Shown: positions 16,748 through 27,467, counted from the stretch's first letter. The stretch: 64,000 nt of DNA from Pseudomonas putida (GCF_028682175.1 NZ_JANHKS010000001.1:248001-312000), one strand, 5' to 3'. The notes: generated from the sequence alone by a model not told the origin. A program made the numbers and translations.

Positions 16748-17860
16748 TCAACGCTCCAGCAGGATACGCAGCATGCGGCGCAGCGGTTCGGCCGCGCCCC
16801 ACAGCAGCTGGTCACCCACGGTGAACGCGCCCAGGTACTGCGAACCCATGTTCAGCTTGCGCAGACGACCCACCGGAATGTTCAGCGTGCCGGTCACCGA
16901 GGTCGGGCTCAGTTCCTGGATGCTGGCTTCACGGGTGTTCGGCACCAGCTTGACCCACGGGTTGTGCTGGCTGATCAGCCCTTCGATGTCAGTGATCGGC
17001 ACGTCTTTGTTCAGCTTGATGGTCAGCGCCTGGCTGTGGCAACGCATGGCGCCGATGCGCACGCAGATGCCGTCCACCGGGATCGGGCTCTTGAAGCGGC
17101 CCAGGATCTTGTTGGTTTCCGCCTGGCCTTTCCACTCTTCGCGGCTCTGGCCGTTCGGCAGTTCCTTGTCGATCCACGGGATCAGGCTGCCGGCCAGCGG
17201 CACGCCGAAGTTTTCGGTCGGGAAGCTGTCGCCGCGCATGGCTTCGGCCACTTTGCGGTCGATGTCCAGAATCGCGCTGGCCGGATTGGCCAGATCGTCG
17301 GCCACCGACGCATTGATCGCGCCCATCTGCTTGATCAGTTCACGCATGTTCTGCGCACCGGCACCGGATGCCGCCTGGTAGGTCATGACGTTCATCCACT
17401 CGACCAGACCGGCTTCGAACAGGCCGCCCAGGCCCATCAGCATCAGGCTGACGGTGCAGTTGCCGCCGATGAAGTTCCGGGTACCGGTGTCCAGTTGCTG
17501 GTCGATGACCTTGCGGTTGACCGGATCGAGGATGATGACCGCGTCGTCCTGCATGCGCAGGGAAGAAGCCGCGTCGATCCAGTAACCCTGCCAGCCCGCT
17601 TCACGCAGCTTGGGGAACACCTCATTGGTGTAGTCGCCGCCCTGGCAGGTCAGTACCACGTCAAGGGTCTTGAGCTCATCGATGCTGTAGGCATCCTTGA
17701 GCGGCGCAATGTCCTTGCCCACCGACGGGCCTTGGCCGCCGACGTTGGAGGTGGTGAAAAAAACCGGCTCAATGAGATCGAAATCCTGCTCTTCCAGCAT
17801 GCGCTGCATGAGCACGGAACCAACCATACCGCGCCAACCGACCAGACCTACACGTTTCAT
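16748..17860 (-). CDS. asd: Aspartate-semialdehyde dehydrogenase
   Basis: 370 residues; it reduces aspartyl phosphate to aspartate semialdehyde with NADPH in lysine/DAP, threonine and methionine synthesis. The NADP-binding start [15 protein letters not shown], catalytic Cys135 in [12 protein letters not shown], and [16 protein letters not shown] with the catalytic His are all present. Length is usual for gammaproteobacterial Asd. It follows leuB by 80 bp on the same strand, the normal Pseudomonas order. The usual next genes (such as fimV and truA in many Pseudomonas) are absent and repeats follow instead. Confidence 0.97.
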   Translation of the reverse strand: MKRVGLVGWRGMVGSVLMQRMLEEQDFDLIEPVFFTTSNVGGQGPSVGKDIAPLKDAYSIDELKTLDVVLTCQGGDYTNEVFPKLREAGWQGYWIDAASSLRMQDDAVIILDPVNRKVIDQQLDTGTRNFIGGNCTVSLMLMGLGGLFEAGLVEWMNVMTYQAASGAGAQNMRELIKQMGAINASVADDLANPASAILDIDRKVAEAMRGDSFPTENFGVPLAGSLIPWIDKELPNGQSREEWKGQAETNKILGRFKSPIPVDGICVRIGAMRCHSQALTIKLNKDVPITDIEGLISQHNPWVKLVPNTREASIQELSPTSVTGTLNIPVGRLRKLNMGSQYLGAFTVGDQLLWGAAEPLRRMLRILLER

Positions 17861-17940
17861 CGCAACTACACCTTAGTTAAAAGTGGGGCCCCTTCTTGCA
17901 CGGAGCCGAAGCTCGACATTGCAGCAGTGGGCCCGAGATA

Positions 17941-19023
<1,083 letters not shown>

Positions 19024-19077
19024 AAAACCCTCGTTTCAAAATTGCTGTCGGCCCCATATACGGAGCCGACTCGGGAG

Positions 19078-19163
19078 CGGCAAGCTTCGAGCTGCAAGCT
19101 GCAAGAAAAAGCAGCCGCGCCACGGACAACTTGCCGCTTGTAGCTTAAAGCTTGAAGCTGCTT
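19078..19163. repeat. AGCTTGAAGCT-type inverted intergenic repeat
   Basis: The sequence AAGCTTCGAGCTGCAAGCTG at the left is mirrored by CTTGTAGCTTAAAGCTTGAA at the right around a GC-rich centre. It starts right after the leuD stop and fills the leuD-leuB gap. This family of short inverted repeats is common between Pseudomonas genes. It may also act as a hairpin in the leu transcript. Confidence 0.75.
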
Positions 19164-19164
19164 G

Positions 19165-19803
19165 TCAGCGGAAGAGCCAGGGTTGCGCTGCGCGGTGCTT
19201 GCCCTCGAACGCTGCAATCGCGTCGCCGTCCACCAGGGTCAGGCCGATGTCGTCCAGGCCGTTGAGCAGGCAATGCTTGCGGAACGCGTCGACTTCGAAG
19301 CTGTACACCTTGCCATCTTCGCCGGTGACTGTCTGCGCCTGCAGGTCGATCTTCAGCTGGTAGCCTTCCTTCGCCTCGACCGCCTTGAACAGCTCGTCAA
19401 CCTCGCTTTCGCTCAGAATGATCGGCAACAGACCGTTCTTGAAGCTGTTGTTGAAGAAGATGTCGGCGTAGCTCGGCGCGATGATGCTGCGGAAACCGTA
19501 CTCTTCCAGCGCCCACGGTGCGTGTTCGCGGCTCGAACCGCAGCCGAAGTTCTCACGGGCCAGCAGCACGCTGGCGCCCTGATAACGCTCGTGGTTGAGC
19601 ACGAACTCCTTGTTCAGCGGACGCTTGGAGTTGTCCTGATACGGCTGACCCACGTCCAGGTAACGCCACTCGTCGAACAGGTTCGGACCGAAACCGGTGC
19701 GCTTGATCGACTTCAGAAACTGCTTGGGAATGATCTGGTCGGTGTCGACGTTGGCACGATCCAGCGGAGCGACCAGGCCGGTGTGTTGGGTAAATGGCTT
19801 CAT
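19165..19803 (-). CDS. leuD: 3-isopropylmalate dehydratase small subunit
   Basis: 212 residues of the swivelling aconitase domain. [20 protein letters not shown] at the start and [15 protein letters not shown] carry the substrate-binding loop. With LeuC it isomerises 2- to 3-isopropylmalate. It follows leuC by only 10 bp, so the two are cotranscribed and translated together. Confidence 0.97.
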   Translation of the reverse strand: MKPFTQHTGLVAPLDRANVDTDQIIPKQFLKSIKRTGFGPNLFDEWRYLDVGQPYQDNSKRPLNKEFVLNHERYQGASVLLARENFGCGSSREHAPWALEEYGFRSIIAPSYADIFFNNSFKNGLLPIILSESEVDELFKAVEAKEGYQLKIDLQAQTVTGEDGKVYSFEVDAFRKHCLLNGLDDIGLTLVDGDAIAAFEGKHRAAQPWLFR

Positions 19804-19813
19804 GCTGGGCTCC

Positions 19814-21238
19814 TTAGTGCTGGCTCATGGTGCGAACATCGACGAAACGACCGTTGACCGCTGCCGCCGCAGCCATCGCCGGGCTCACCAGGTGGGTACG
19901 ACCACCGGCGCCCTGACGGCCTTCGAAGTTGCGGTTGGAGGTGGACGCGCAATGCTCGCCACTCTCCAGGCGGTCCGGGTTCATCGCCAGGCACATCGAG
20001 CAGCCTGGCTCACGCCATTCGAAACCGGCTTCGATGAAGATCTTGTCCAGCCCTTCCTTCTCGGCCTGTTCCTTGACCAGGCCCGAGCCCGGCACCACGA
20101 TCGCCTGCTTGATGGTCGAAGCCACCTTGCGGCCCTTGGCGATATCCGCGGCGGCGCGCAGGTCTTCGATCCGCGAGTTGGTGCAGGAACCGATGAACAC
20201 GCGATCGAGCTGGATGTCGGTGATCGCCTGATTGGCGCTCAGGCCCATGTATTTCAGGGCGCGCTCGATGGAGCCACGCTTGACCAGGTCGGTTTCCTTC
20301 GCAGGATCCGGCACGTTCTGATCCACAGCCAGAACCATTTCAGGCGAAGTGCCCCAGCTCACTTGCGGCTTGATCTGCGCAGCGTCGAGCTCGACCACGG
20401 TGTCGAACACCGCGTCGTCGTCGGACACCAGGTCTTTCCAGGCTTCGACCGCTGCATCCCACTGCTCGGCAGTCGGTGCGAACGGGCGGCCCTTGACGTA
20501 GGCAATGGTCTTTTCATCGGTGGCCACCAGGCCGACGCGGGCGCCTGCCTCGATGGACATGTTGCAGATGGTCATGCGGCCTTCGACGGACAAGTCGCGG
20601 ATCGCGCTGCCAGCGAACTCGATGGCATGGCCGTTGCCGCCGGCAGTACCGATCTTGCCGATGATGGCCAGGACGATGTCCTTGGCGGTCACGCCGAACG
20701 GCAGTTTGCCTTCGACCTTCACCTGCATGTTTTTCATTTTCTTGGCGACCAGGCACTGAGTGGCGAGCACGTGCTCGACCTCGGAGGTGCCGATACCGTG
20801 GGCCAGCGCGCCGAACGCGCCGTGGGTCGAGGTGTGGGAGTCACCGCAGACCACGGTCATGCCCGGCAAGGTGGCGCCCTGCTCCGGGCCGATCACGTGA
20901 ACGATGCCCTGACGGGTGTCGTTCATCTTGAATTCGGTGATGCCGTACTCGTCGCAGTTGTCGTCCAGAGTCTGGACCTGCAGGCGCGACACCTGGTCGG
21001 CAATGGCTTCGATGCCGCCCTTGCGCTCAGGGGTGGTCGGTACGTTGTGGTCCGGGGTCGCGATATTGGCGTCGATGCGCCAAGGCTTGCGACCGGCCAG
21101 ACGCAGGCCTTCAAACGCTTGCGGCGAAGTCACTTCGTGGATGATATGACGGTCGATGTAGATCAGCGCCGAGCCATCGTCGCGCTGTTTGACCAAATGC
21201 GAATCCCAGAGCTTGTCGTAGAGCGTTTTGCCAGCCAT
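19814..21238 (-). CDS. leuC: 3-isopropylmalate dehydratase large subunit
   Basis: 474 residues with the [4Fe-4S] aconitase domain. Cluster cysteines are in FIGSCTNSR and the CSMC part of [45 protein letters not shown] is the family signature. It starts the leuC-leuD-leuB-asd gene set. The 158 bp to the divergent LysR gene have an AT-rich core at about 21335-21375 likely to hold both promoters. I see no leucine-rich leader peptide that would support attenuation. Confidence 0.97.
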   Translation of the reverse strand: MAGKTLYDKLWDSHLVKQRDDGSALIYIDRHIIHEVTSPQAFEGLRLAGRKPWRIDANIATPDHNVPTTPERKGGIEAIADQVSRLQVQTLDDNCDEYGITEFKMNDTRQGIVHVIGPEQGATLPGMTVVCGDSHTSTHGAFGALAHGIGTSEVEHVLATQCLVAKKMKNMQVKVEGKLPFGVTAKDIVLAIIGKIGTAGGNGHAIEFAGSAIRDLSVEGRMTICNMSIEAGARVGLVATDEKTIAYVKGRPFAPTAEQWDAAVEAWKDLVSDDDAVFDTVVELDAAQIKPQVSWGTSPEMVLAVDQNVPDPAKETDLVKRGSIERALKYMGLSANQAITDIQLDRVFIGSCTNSRIEDLRAAADIAKGRKVASTIKQAIVVPGSGLVKEQAEKEGLDKIFIEAGFEWREPGCSMCLAMNPDRLESGEHCASTSNRNFEGRQGAGGRTHLVSPAMAAAAAVNGRFVDVRTMSQH

Positions 21239-21396
21239 CAGACGGTTTCCTCATCAGCGTGTTTCGGTGCCTTGGGTCGGACATCTCGATGACGTCTCTT
21301 AAAAACCCCTTGGCTTGTGAGGGAGATGCTATGGAATATGCTTAAATAACTCAAATTCATAATTTTCATGCTTTGGATAACCAACAGGAATTCGAG

Positions 21397-22290
21397 ATGG
21401 ACCTGGCCAACCTCAACGCCTTTATTGCCATCGCCGAGACCGGCAGCTTCTCTGCAGCGGGCGAGCGCCTGCACCTGACGCAACCGGCCATCAGCAAGCG
21501 TATCGCAGGGCTTGAGCAACAATTGAATGTGCGCCTGTTCGACCGGCTGGGCCGCGAGATCAACCTGACCGAGGCCGGCCGGGCGCTGCTGCCCAGGGCC
21601 TACCAGATTCTGAACGTGCTGGACGACACCCGCCGGGCGCTGACCAACCTCACCGGCGAGGTCACCGGGCGCCTGAGCCTGGCCACCAGCCATCACATCG
21701 GCCTGCACCGCTTGCCCCCACTATTGAGGACATTCACCCGCACCTACCCCAATGTCGCGCTGGATATCGAGTTTCTCGATTCGGAAGTCGCCTACGACGA
21801 GATCCTCCACGGCCGCGCCGAGCTTGCGGTCATCACTCTGGCACCCCAGCCGCATTCATCGGTCAAGGCGGTGGCGGTCTGGGACGACCTGCTGGAGTTC
21901 GTGGCCGCGCCCGAGCATCCGCTGGCCAACATCGAAAACGTCAGCCTGGCCGATGTCGCGGGCTATCCGGCGGTGTTTCCCGGCGGCAACACCTTTACCC
22001 ATCACATCGTCAGTGGCCTGTGCGAAGCCCAGGGGATCAAGCCCAATATCGCCATGAGCACCAACTACATGGAAACCATCAAGATGATGGTATCCATCGG
22101 CCTGGCATGGAGTGTGCTGCCCAGAACCATGCTGGACGAACAAGTTGCACGTATTCCGTTGCCGGGCATACAGCTGCGCCGCGAGCTAGGCTACATTGTC
22201 CACACGGAACGCACGCTGTCGAACGCGGCAAAGGCGTTCATGGCGCTGCTGGATGCCCAGGCGCATGTCCTGAGCGGTGAAGCTCACTGA
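21397..22290 (+). CDS. LysR-family regulator divergent from leuC
   Basis: 297 residues: winged helix MDLANLNAFIAIAETGSFSAAGERLHLTQPAISKRIAGLE, then a two-lobe effector domain with FPGGNTFTHHIVSGL and VSIGLAWSVLPRTML. AGGA is eight bases before ATG 21397. Divergent placement next to leuC is common in Pseudomonas and points to control of leuCD by a leucine-pathway intermediate (inference). It ends 40 bp before the GGDEF-EAL gene on the same strand. Confidence 0.88.
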   Translation: MDLANLNAFIAIAETGSFSAAGERLHLTQPAISKRIAGLEQQLNVRLFDRLGREINLTEAGRALLPRAYQILNVLDDTRRALTNLTGEVTGRLSLATSHHIGLHRLPPLLRTFTRTYPNVALDIEFLDSEVAYDEILHGRAELAVITLAPQPHSSVKAVAVWDDLLEFVAAPEHPLANIENVSLADVAGYPAVFPGGNTFTHHIVSGLCEAQGIKPNIAMSTNYMETIKMMVSIGLAWSVLPRTMLDEQVARIPLPGIQLRRELGYIVHTERTLSNAAKAFMALLDAQAHVLSGEAH

Positions 22291-22329
22291 TCGACTTACC
22301 GGCTTTATGCCTTCAAGGCTCGTGATCAC

Positions 22330-24465
22330 ATGCCCACAACCGCAGACAACTCGATGTTTCAATTGACCGGCCTGGCCCTGACCGCAAAGGAGTCGGAGAA
22401 ACACTTCGCCACTCTTTTCAACCTCAGCCCCAACGTCGTGTTACTGACCCGCTTCGAAGACGGGCTGATCTGCAATGCCAACAGGCATTTCGAAACGACC
22501 TTTGGCTGGCCGCTCAAGGACTGCGTGGGCCGCACCACCCTCGACATCGGCCTGTGGCTGGAACCTGCACAACGCCAGCTGGCGCTGGACAAGACCTTTG
22601 CCTCGCCGCTGCCGGCCAATCTGGAAACCCAGTGGCAGGGGCGCCAGGGCAGCGCCCATGACGGCACCCTGTATACCCAGAAGATCGAGCTGAGCGACGG
22701 CCTGTACCTGCTCAGCACTTTCATCGACACCACCGAACACAAGCGTGCGCAGCAGGCCCTGAAGGCCAGCGAGGAGAAATTCGCCCGGGCCTTTCACTCA
22801 AGCCCGGACGCCATCATCATCACCGAGAAAGCCACGGGGCGTTACATCGAGGTCAACGACGGCTTCTCCCGGCTGTCGGGCTACAGCGCCAGCGACGTGA
22901 TCGGCCACACAGTGTTCGAATTCGTCATCATGGCCGACATCACCCAGCGCGAACGGTTGATTCAGGAAGTCCAGGACTATGGCCGGGTGCGCAACCGCGA
23001 GCTGCTGGGGCGCAACAAGAATGGCGAGCTCATCACCGTTGACGTGTCCATCGACCCGCTGGAGCTCAACGACACCGCCTGCCTGCTGATTACCGCCCGG
23101 GACATCAGCCAGTTGAAGAACGCCCAGGCGCAGATCCAGCACCTGGCCTACCACGACCCCCTGACCAACCTGCCCAACCGCGCCCTGCTGATGGACCGCC
23201 TGAGCCAGCAGATCGCCCTGCTCAAGCGTCATGATTTGCGCGGTGCCCTGCTGTTTCTGGATCTGGATCACTTCAAGCACATCAACGACTCCCTCGGCCA
23301 TCCGGTGGGCGACAGCGTGCTGAAAATCATCACTGCGCGCCTGGAGGCCAGCGTGCGCATGGAAGACACCGTCGCGCGGCTGGGCGGCGATGAGTTCGTG
23401 GTGCTCATCAGCGGCCTGGAAGGCACCCGCGACGAGGTGATCGATCAGGTGGCGCGTCTGGCCGACACCTTGCGCGAGCTGCTCGCCGAACCCATGTTTC
23501 TCGATGGGCACCGGTTGCAGGTCACGCCCAGTATTGGCGTGGCGCTGATTCCCGATCATGGTTCGACCCCGGCCGACCTGCTCAAACGCGCCGACATCGC
23601 GCTGTACCGCGCCAAGGATGCCGGGCGCAACGCCACGCAGATGTTCCACGACACCATGCAAAAGGCCGCCAGCGACCGGCTGCGCCTGGAAAACGAACTG
23701 CGTCAGGCCCAGGCCCGGGGCGAATTCAGCCTCAGCTACCAACCCCAGGTGGACACCCGCGGCAACCGTATCGTCGGCGCCGAAGCCCTGCTGCGCTGGC
23801 AGCACCCGGTACTGGGCAACCTGCCGCCGAACCAGTTCATCAAGGTCATGGAAGAAAGCGGCATGATCCTCGAGGTCGGCAACTGGATTCTGGAAGAGGC
23901 CTGCAAGACCGGCGGCGAACTGATCCGCAAGAGGCTGATCGACGGCCATGACTTCAACCTGTGCGTGAACATCAGCCCCAGGCAGTTCCGTCAGATCGAC
24001 TTCGTCGAGCGCGTCGAGAACTGCCTGCGCACCTGCGAACTGCCCCGCGACATGCTCAAGCTGGAGATCACCGAAGGCATCGTCATCCAGAATCTGGACG
24101 ACACCATCGCCAAGATGCTGCAGCTCAAGGAACTGGGGGTCAGTTTCGCCATGGACGACTTCGGCACCGGCTACTCGTCGCTGACCTACCTCAAGCGGCT
24201 GCCGGTGGATGCGCTTAAAATCGACCAGTCCTTCGTGCGCGACGCCACCACCGACCCCAACGACGCCGAGATCGTGCGCGCCATCGTCGCCATGGCCGCC
24301 AGCCTGAACCTGTCCATCATCGCCGAAGGGGTGGAGCAACAGGAGCAACTGGATTTCCTGACCCAGCTTGACTGCCATCTGTATCAGGGGTTTCTGTTCA
24401 GCGAACCCCTGAGCGTGGCGGGGTTTGAAGGGTTGTTGCGCAGGCATTATGCATCTCCCCCGTAG
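22330..24465 (+). CDS. PAS-PAS-GGDEF-EAL cyclic-di-GMP signalling protein
   Basis: 711 residues with no clear membrane segment. A PAS domain covers about 20-135, a second PAS about 140-260 (AFHSSPDAIIITEKATGRYIEVNDGFSRLSG). The GGDEF domain (about 270-430) has ARLGGDEFVVL and an RMED inhibitory site exactly five residues upstream. The EAL domain (about 445-700) has EALLRW, ITEGIVIQNLDD, DDFGTGYSSLTYLKRLPVDALKIDQSFV and EGVEQ. All catalytic motifs look intact, so both synthesis and breakdown of c-di-GMP are possible; EAL dominance is common in this architecture. Its TAG stop lies inside a REP palindrome. Confidence 0.93.
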   Translation: MPTTADNSMFQLTGLALTAKESEKHFATLFNLSPNVVLLTRFEDGLICNANRHFETTFGWPLKDCVGRTTLDIGLWLEPAQRQLALDKTFASPLPANLETQWQGRQGSAHDGTLYTQKIELSDGLYLLSTFIDTTEHKRAQQALKASEEKFARAFHSSPDAIIITEKATGRYIEVNDGFSRLSGYSASDVIGHTVFEFVIMADITQRERLIQEVQDYGRVRNRELLGRNKNGELITVDVSIDPLELNDTACLLITARDISQLKNAQAQIQHLAYHDPLTNLPNRALLMDRLSQQIALLKRHDLRGALLFLDLDHFKHINDSLGHPVGDSVLKIITARLEASVRMEDTVARLGGDEFVVLISGLEGTRDEVIDQVARLADTLRELLAEPMFLDGHRLQVTPSIGVALIPDHGSTPADLLKRADIALYRAKDAGRNATQMFHDTMQKAASDRLRLENELRQAQARGEFSLSYQPQVDTRGNRIVGAEALLRWQHPVLGNLPPNQFIKVMEESGMILEVGNWILEEACKTGGELIRKRLIDGHDFNLCVNISPRQFRQIDFVERVENCLRTCELPRDMLKLEITEGIVIQNLDDTIAKMLQLKELGVSFAMDDFGTGYSSLTYLKRLPVDALKIDQSFVRDATTDPNDAEIVRAIVAMAASLNLSIIAEGVEQQEQLDFLTQLDCHLYQGFLFSEPLSVAGFEGLLRRHYASPP

Positions 24466-24564
24466 CAGCACGGCTTGCCGGCGGGGGCGTTGTGTCAGGC
24501 AAAAAATCTTCCAATGACACACCGCGCCGCCGGCATCGGATCGCCGCCCGGCCGTGCTGCTACG
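24462..24564. repeat. REP pair overlapping the end of the GGDEF-EAL gene
   Basis: GTAGCAGCACGGCTTGCCGG starts at 24462 and a looser inverted partner (CCCGGCCGTGCTGCTACGG) ends at about 24564. The first REP supplies the TAG stop codon (24463-24465) of the preceding gene. Confidence 0.8.
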
Positions 24565-24598
24565 GGGTTCGAGGTGTGGCGAGGATCGCGTCGGGCAC

Positions 24599-24628
24599 AA
24601 AAAAGGCACCCCGCAGGGTGCCTTTTTT
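24599..24628. terminator. Bidirectional intrinsic terminator
   Basis: AAAAAAGGCACCC and GGGTGCCTTTTTT pair perfectly around CGCA between two convergent genes. The T-runs on both strands make it a strong terminator for the GGDEF-EAL gene and for the heat-shock gene. Confidence 0.93.
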
Positions 24629-24643
24629 CGTATCAACCTGAAA

Positions 24644-25087
24644 TCAATGCGCCAGGGTTTTCTGGCCGTTGATCTGGATGCGCTTTGGCTTGGCCTCTTC
24701 AGGCACCAGGCGCAGCAGGTCGATGTTCAGCAGGCCGTTGGCCAGGGCTGCGTTTTGCACTTCGATGTGGTCGGCCAGGCGGAACGACAGCTTGAACGCG
24801 CGCTGGGCGATGCCCTGGTGCAGGAAGGTCACGCCTTCGGCGGCCTTGTCACGCTTGCTGCCGGTGACGGTCAGCACGCCCTTCTCGACCTGCAGCTCGA
24901 GGTCTTCTTCCTGGAAACCCGCAGCCGCGATGACGATGCGGTATTGGTCATCTGCGTGTTTCTCGACGTTGTACGGAGGGTAGCTGCTGGCCGACTCGTT
25001 ACGGGCGGCCGATTCGAACAGGTCGTTGAAACGGTCGAAGCCCACGGAAGAGCGGAACAGTGGAGCCAGGGAAAATGCGGTAGTCAT
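24644..25087 (-). CDS. ibpA: Small heat-shock protein, IbpA/Hsp20 family
   Basis: 147 residues of an alpha-crystallin-type holdase that binds unfolding proteins in the cytosol. N-terminal MTTAFSLAPLFRSSVGFDRFNDLFE and YPPYNVEKHADDQYRIVIAAAGF are IbpA-like; ERKGVLTVTG-type strand (VEKGVLTVTGSKRD), FLHQGIAQRAFKLSFRLADHIEVQNAALANGLLNIDL complete the crystallin domain. AGGAG is eight bases before ATG 25087. A sigma-32-like promoter and a ROSE-like leader lie upstream, both heat-responsive. Confidence 0.93.
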   Translation of the reverse strand: MTTAFSLAPLFRSSVGFDRFNDLFESAARNESASSYPPYNVEKHADDQYRIVIAAAGFQEEDLELQVEKGVLTVTGSKRDKAAEGVTFLHQGIAQRAFKLSFRLADHIEVQNAALANGLLNIDLLRLVPEEAKPKRIQINGQKTLAH

Positions 25088-25150
25088 GTGAATCTCCTGA
25101 ATAATCAGCAAGTATTTGTATCCGCGACCCGACTTCGGCATCGCGTAATC
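25088..25150 (-). promoter_or_regulatory. Probable ROSE-type RNA thermometer in the ibpA leader
   Basis: Between the heat-shock promoter and ATG 25087, the leader has a small hairpin (GCCGAAGTCGGG, complement of about 25126-25137) and then ACTTGCTGATTATTCAGGAG directly before the start. The UUGCU pentamer facing the AGGAG ribosome site across a short AU-rich loop is the hallmark of ROSE elements, which mask the ribosome site at low temperature. ROSE control of Pseudomonas ibpA is established; this copy is assigned by motif only. Confidence 0.7.
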
Positions 25151-25152
25151 CC

Positions 25153-25181
25153 TAGATAAGGACGGTCACTTCTGTTTCAAG
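25153..25181 (-). promoter_or_regulatory. Sigma-32 (RpoH) type promoter of ibpA
   Basis: On the minus strand CTTGAAA (25181-25175) is followed after 13 bases by CCTTATCTA (25161-25153). This fits the RpoH consensus CTTGAA-N13-17-CCCCATnT and lies about 65 bases before the start codon. Confidence 0.7.
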
Positions 25182-25201
25182 AGTCGCTATGAAAAATTTT
25201 C

Positions 25202-26161
25202 TCAGGCCGCTTCGGGTTGTGTCACGCCAAGCATCTGGCTGATGCGCTCGCAGTCGGTCTCCCGGCGCAGCGAGTCGAACAGCACCGTGGCTTCGGGGTA
25301 ACTCTTGGTCAGCAACACCACCCACTGCTTGAGCCGGCCCGGCGCCTGGACGCGGGTCATCTTGGCCATGGCCTGCAGCCAGAAATGCCGCAGCAGCGGT
25401 TGCAGCTCCTGCCAGGTCATCTCGACGACTTCACGCCCCGCCTCGGCCGCGGCGATCTGCCGGCCCAGATCAGGGCGCGCCACCAGTCCGCGACCGATCA
25501 TGATGTCCCGCGCACCGCAGATCTCGCGGCAACGGCGCCAGTCGTCCACGGTCCAGATCTCGCCATTGGCGATGATCGGGATCTTTACCACGTCCTGGAT
25601 CTTGCCGATCCATTCCCAATGCGCCGGCGGCTTGTAGCCATCGACCTTGGTGCGGGCGTGCACCACGATGTGCTCGGCGCCGCCGGCTTCCAGGGCACGG
25701 GCGCAGTCCAGGGCAGGTTCGGTACTGTCGTAGCCCAGGCGCATCTTCGCGGTGACCGGAATATGCGCGGGCACGGCACGGCGCACATGGCTGAGGATCG
25801 AGTGCAGCAGCTCAGGCTCTTTGAGCAGAACGGCGCCACCACGGGACTTGTTCACCGTCTTGGCCGGGCAGCCGAAGTTCAAGTCGATGACCGGCGCCCC
25901 CAGCTCGGCGGCAAGGGCCGCGTTCTCCGCCAGGCACACAGGGTCAGAACCCAGCAACTGCACGCGCAGCGGCACGCCCGCGCGGGTTTTCGCGCCGGTG
26001 AGCAGCTCGGAGGCGAACTTGTGGAAGTAGTGCTCAGGCAACAGCCGCTCGGTGACGCGGATGAATTCCGTCACGCACCAGTCGATGCCGCCTACTTGAG
26101 TCAGCACATCGCGCAGAATGTCGTCGACCAGGCCTTCCATCGGCGCCAGGGCAATTTGCAT
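25202..26161 (-). CDS. dusC: tRNA-dihydrouridine(16) synthase
   Basis: 319 residues of an FMN TIM-barrel enzyme reducing U16 in tRNA D-loops. [13 protein letters not shown] at the start, catalytic Cys98 in [35 protein letters not shown] and IIANGEIW are DusC features; the KVDGY loop differs from DusA/B. It stands as a single gene on the minus strand with the thioesterase gene 75 bp upstream. Confidence 0.95.
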   Translation of the reverse strand: MQIALAPMEGLVDDILRDVLTQVGGIDWCVTEFIRVTERLLPEHYFHKFASELLTGAKTRAGVPLRVQLLGSDPVCLAENAALAAELGAPVIDLNFGCPAKTVNKSRGGAVLLKEPELLHSILSHVRRAVPAHIPVTAKMRLGYDSTEPALDCARALEAGGAEHIVVHARTKVDGYKPPAHWEWIGKIQDVVKIPIIANGEIWTVDDWRRCREICGARDIMIGRGLVARPDLGRQIAAAEAGREVVEMTWQELQPLLRHFWLQAMAKMTRVQAPGRLKQWVVLLTKSYPEATVLFDSLRRETDCERISQMLGVTQPEAA

Positions 26162-26236
26162 GGGTCACACTCGAAAAAAAGTCCGGCAGTTTACGCAGTG
26201 GCGCGTCGATTGGAAACGATCTCGACGCGCCGGGCG

Positions 26237-26677
26237 TCAGGAAACGGCCATCTGCAGCGCAGGGGCATAGCCCTCGATGAACTCGGTCGGCATGCGCTTG
26301 GGCTTGCCGGTGGACAGTTCGATGCAGACAAAGGTGGTTTGCGCGCGCAGCAGCGTCACGCCGTCGCTTGGCCGCCGGAGCTGGAAACGACGGGTCATCT
26401 TGAGCTTCTGGTCCCAATCGACGATCCAGGTGGCCAGTTGCAGCTCATCTTCCAGATAGGCGCTGGCCAGGTAGTCGATTTCATGGCGTACCACGGCCAT
26501 GGCGCGGTCCAGGCGTCGATATTCGGTCAGGTCCAGGCCCAGCTGCTGCGAGTGGCGCCAGGCGCAGCGCTCAAGCCAGGTCACGTACACCGCATTGTTG
26601 GCGTGCCCCAATCCGTCGATGTCGTCGTCGCTCACTTGCAGATCGATGACGAATGGCGTTGCCAGATCCCAGACCAT
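26237..26677 (-). CDS. Acyl-CoA thioesterase, 4HBT hot-dog family
   Basis: 146 residues with the 4-hydroxybenzoyl-CoA thioesterase pattern: DDDIDGLGHANNAVYVTWLERCAW (catalytic Asp region D-GH-NN), then VRHEIDYLASAYLEDELQLATWI and RAQTTFVCIELSTGKPKRMP. It would hydrolyse short or medium acyl-CoA, or aromatic acyl-CoA. AGGAG precedes ATG 26677 by about six bases. Context gives no hint of the substrate. Confidence 0.87.
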   Translation of the reverse strand: MVWDLATPFVIDLQVSDDDIDGLGHANNAVYVTWLERCAWRHSQQLGLDLTEYRRLDRAMAVVRHEIDYLASAYLEDELQLATWIVDWDQKLKMTRRFQLRRPSDGVTLLRAQTTFVCIELSTGKPKRMPTEFIEGYAPALQMAVS

Positions 26678-26760
26678 GCTCGCTCCTGTCCTCAAGAATT
26701 GATTCGGCGGACAGTGTAACGAAAAGCGCTGGTGGATGGCCCGGATCTGTCGCTAACGCC

Positions 26761-27300
26761 TTACTGCACGGCCGACTTGGCCGCTCGCAGCACCCGGTCG
26801 GACATTTCGCACGGCCCCAGCGCACGGGCCAGCGCCAGGCCGCCCAGCATCAGGGCGATATCGGCCAGGGTCTTGTCGGTTTCTTCGGGGCTTGCGGCCA
26901 GTTGCGCGACCATCAGTTCAATGTGCTCGGCCAAGGCGTCGCGAAAATCATCCGACAGCCGCGCCATCTCCCCTATCGCCGTCGGCAGCGGGCAGGCGTG
27001 GTCTTCGGCGTCGCGGTGTTTGCGCGAGAGGTAGAAGGCAGCGAGCAAGGCGCGGCGTTCATCGCCCGGAAGCTGGTCGTCGATGGTGGCGACCATCTGG
27101 CGCCGCTCGCTGAGCAATTGATTGAAAGCCTCCAGCATCAAGGCTTCCTTGCTGTCGAAATGGGCATAGAAGCCACCGACCGTGAGCCCTGCCGCGCCCA
27201 TGATTTCGTTGACGCTGGGCTCGACCGGACCGCGAGCGATCAGCGCCGCACTGGCAGCACCGAGGATACGCTCGCGGGTTTGTGCTTTTTTGTCGTTCAT
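26761..27300 (-). CDS. TetR-family repressor
   Basis: 179 residues. HTH at about residues 10-55 (RERILGAASAALIARGPVEPSVNEIMGAAGLTVGGFYAHFDSKEAL) is clear; the C-terminal part has CPLPTAIGEMARLSDDF, seen in TetR proteins of the YcdC/LmrA-like type sensing small organic compounds. GGAGG is five bases upstream of ATG 27300. A near-palindrome lies directly upstream, so it is likely autorepressed. No obvious target other than itself or the adjacent thioesterase gene. Confidence 0.88.
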   Translation of the reverse strand: MNDKKAQTRERILGAASAALIARGPVEPSVNEIMGAAGLTVGGFYAHFDSKEALMLEAFNQLLSERRQMVATIDDQLPGDERRALLAAFYLSRKHRDAEDHACPLPTAIGEMARLSDDFRDALAEHIELMVAQLAASPEETDKTLADIALMLGGLALARALGPCEMSDRVLRAAKSAVQ

Positions 27301-27313
27301 GTCCGCCTCCCGG

Positions 27314-27341
27314 ATGATGGCAGTAATATTATCTGCATCAT
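27314..27341. promoter_or_regulatory. Candidate TetR operator
   Basis: ATGATG at 27314 and ATCAT at 27337-27341 flank CAGTAATATTATCTG (27321-27335), itself a palindrome apart from one position in each half. It sits 14-41 bp before the TetR start codon, where a repressor would block its own promoter. Confidence 0.55.
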
Positions 27342-27467
27342 GGGGGAAGGCAAGAGGGAGGTGCACCGCGACCCGGGATCGGGGGAGACAGGGAAATTAA
27401 AACCCCAGAAAAACAAAAGGGCCATTCAATAATCGAATGACCCTTGGTCTCGCAGAGCGAGTAATCG

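Noticed and set aside
21239..21396. Leucine attenuator leader peptide before leuC
   Set aside because: No short ORF with a run of leucine codons and no terminator/antiterminator pair was visible.
22798..24636. 612-codon open frame antisense to the GGDEF-EAL gene
   Set aside because: High-GC third positions open the opposite frame; no domain is recognisable and the plus-strand gene is certain.
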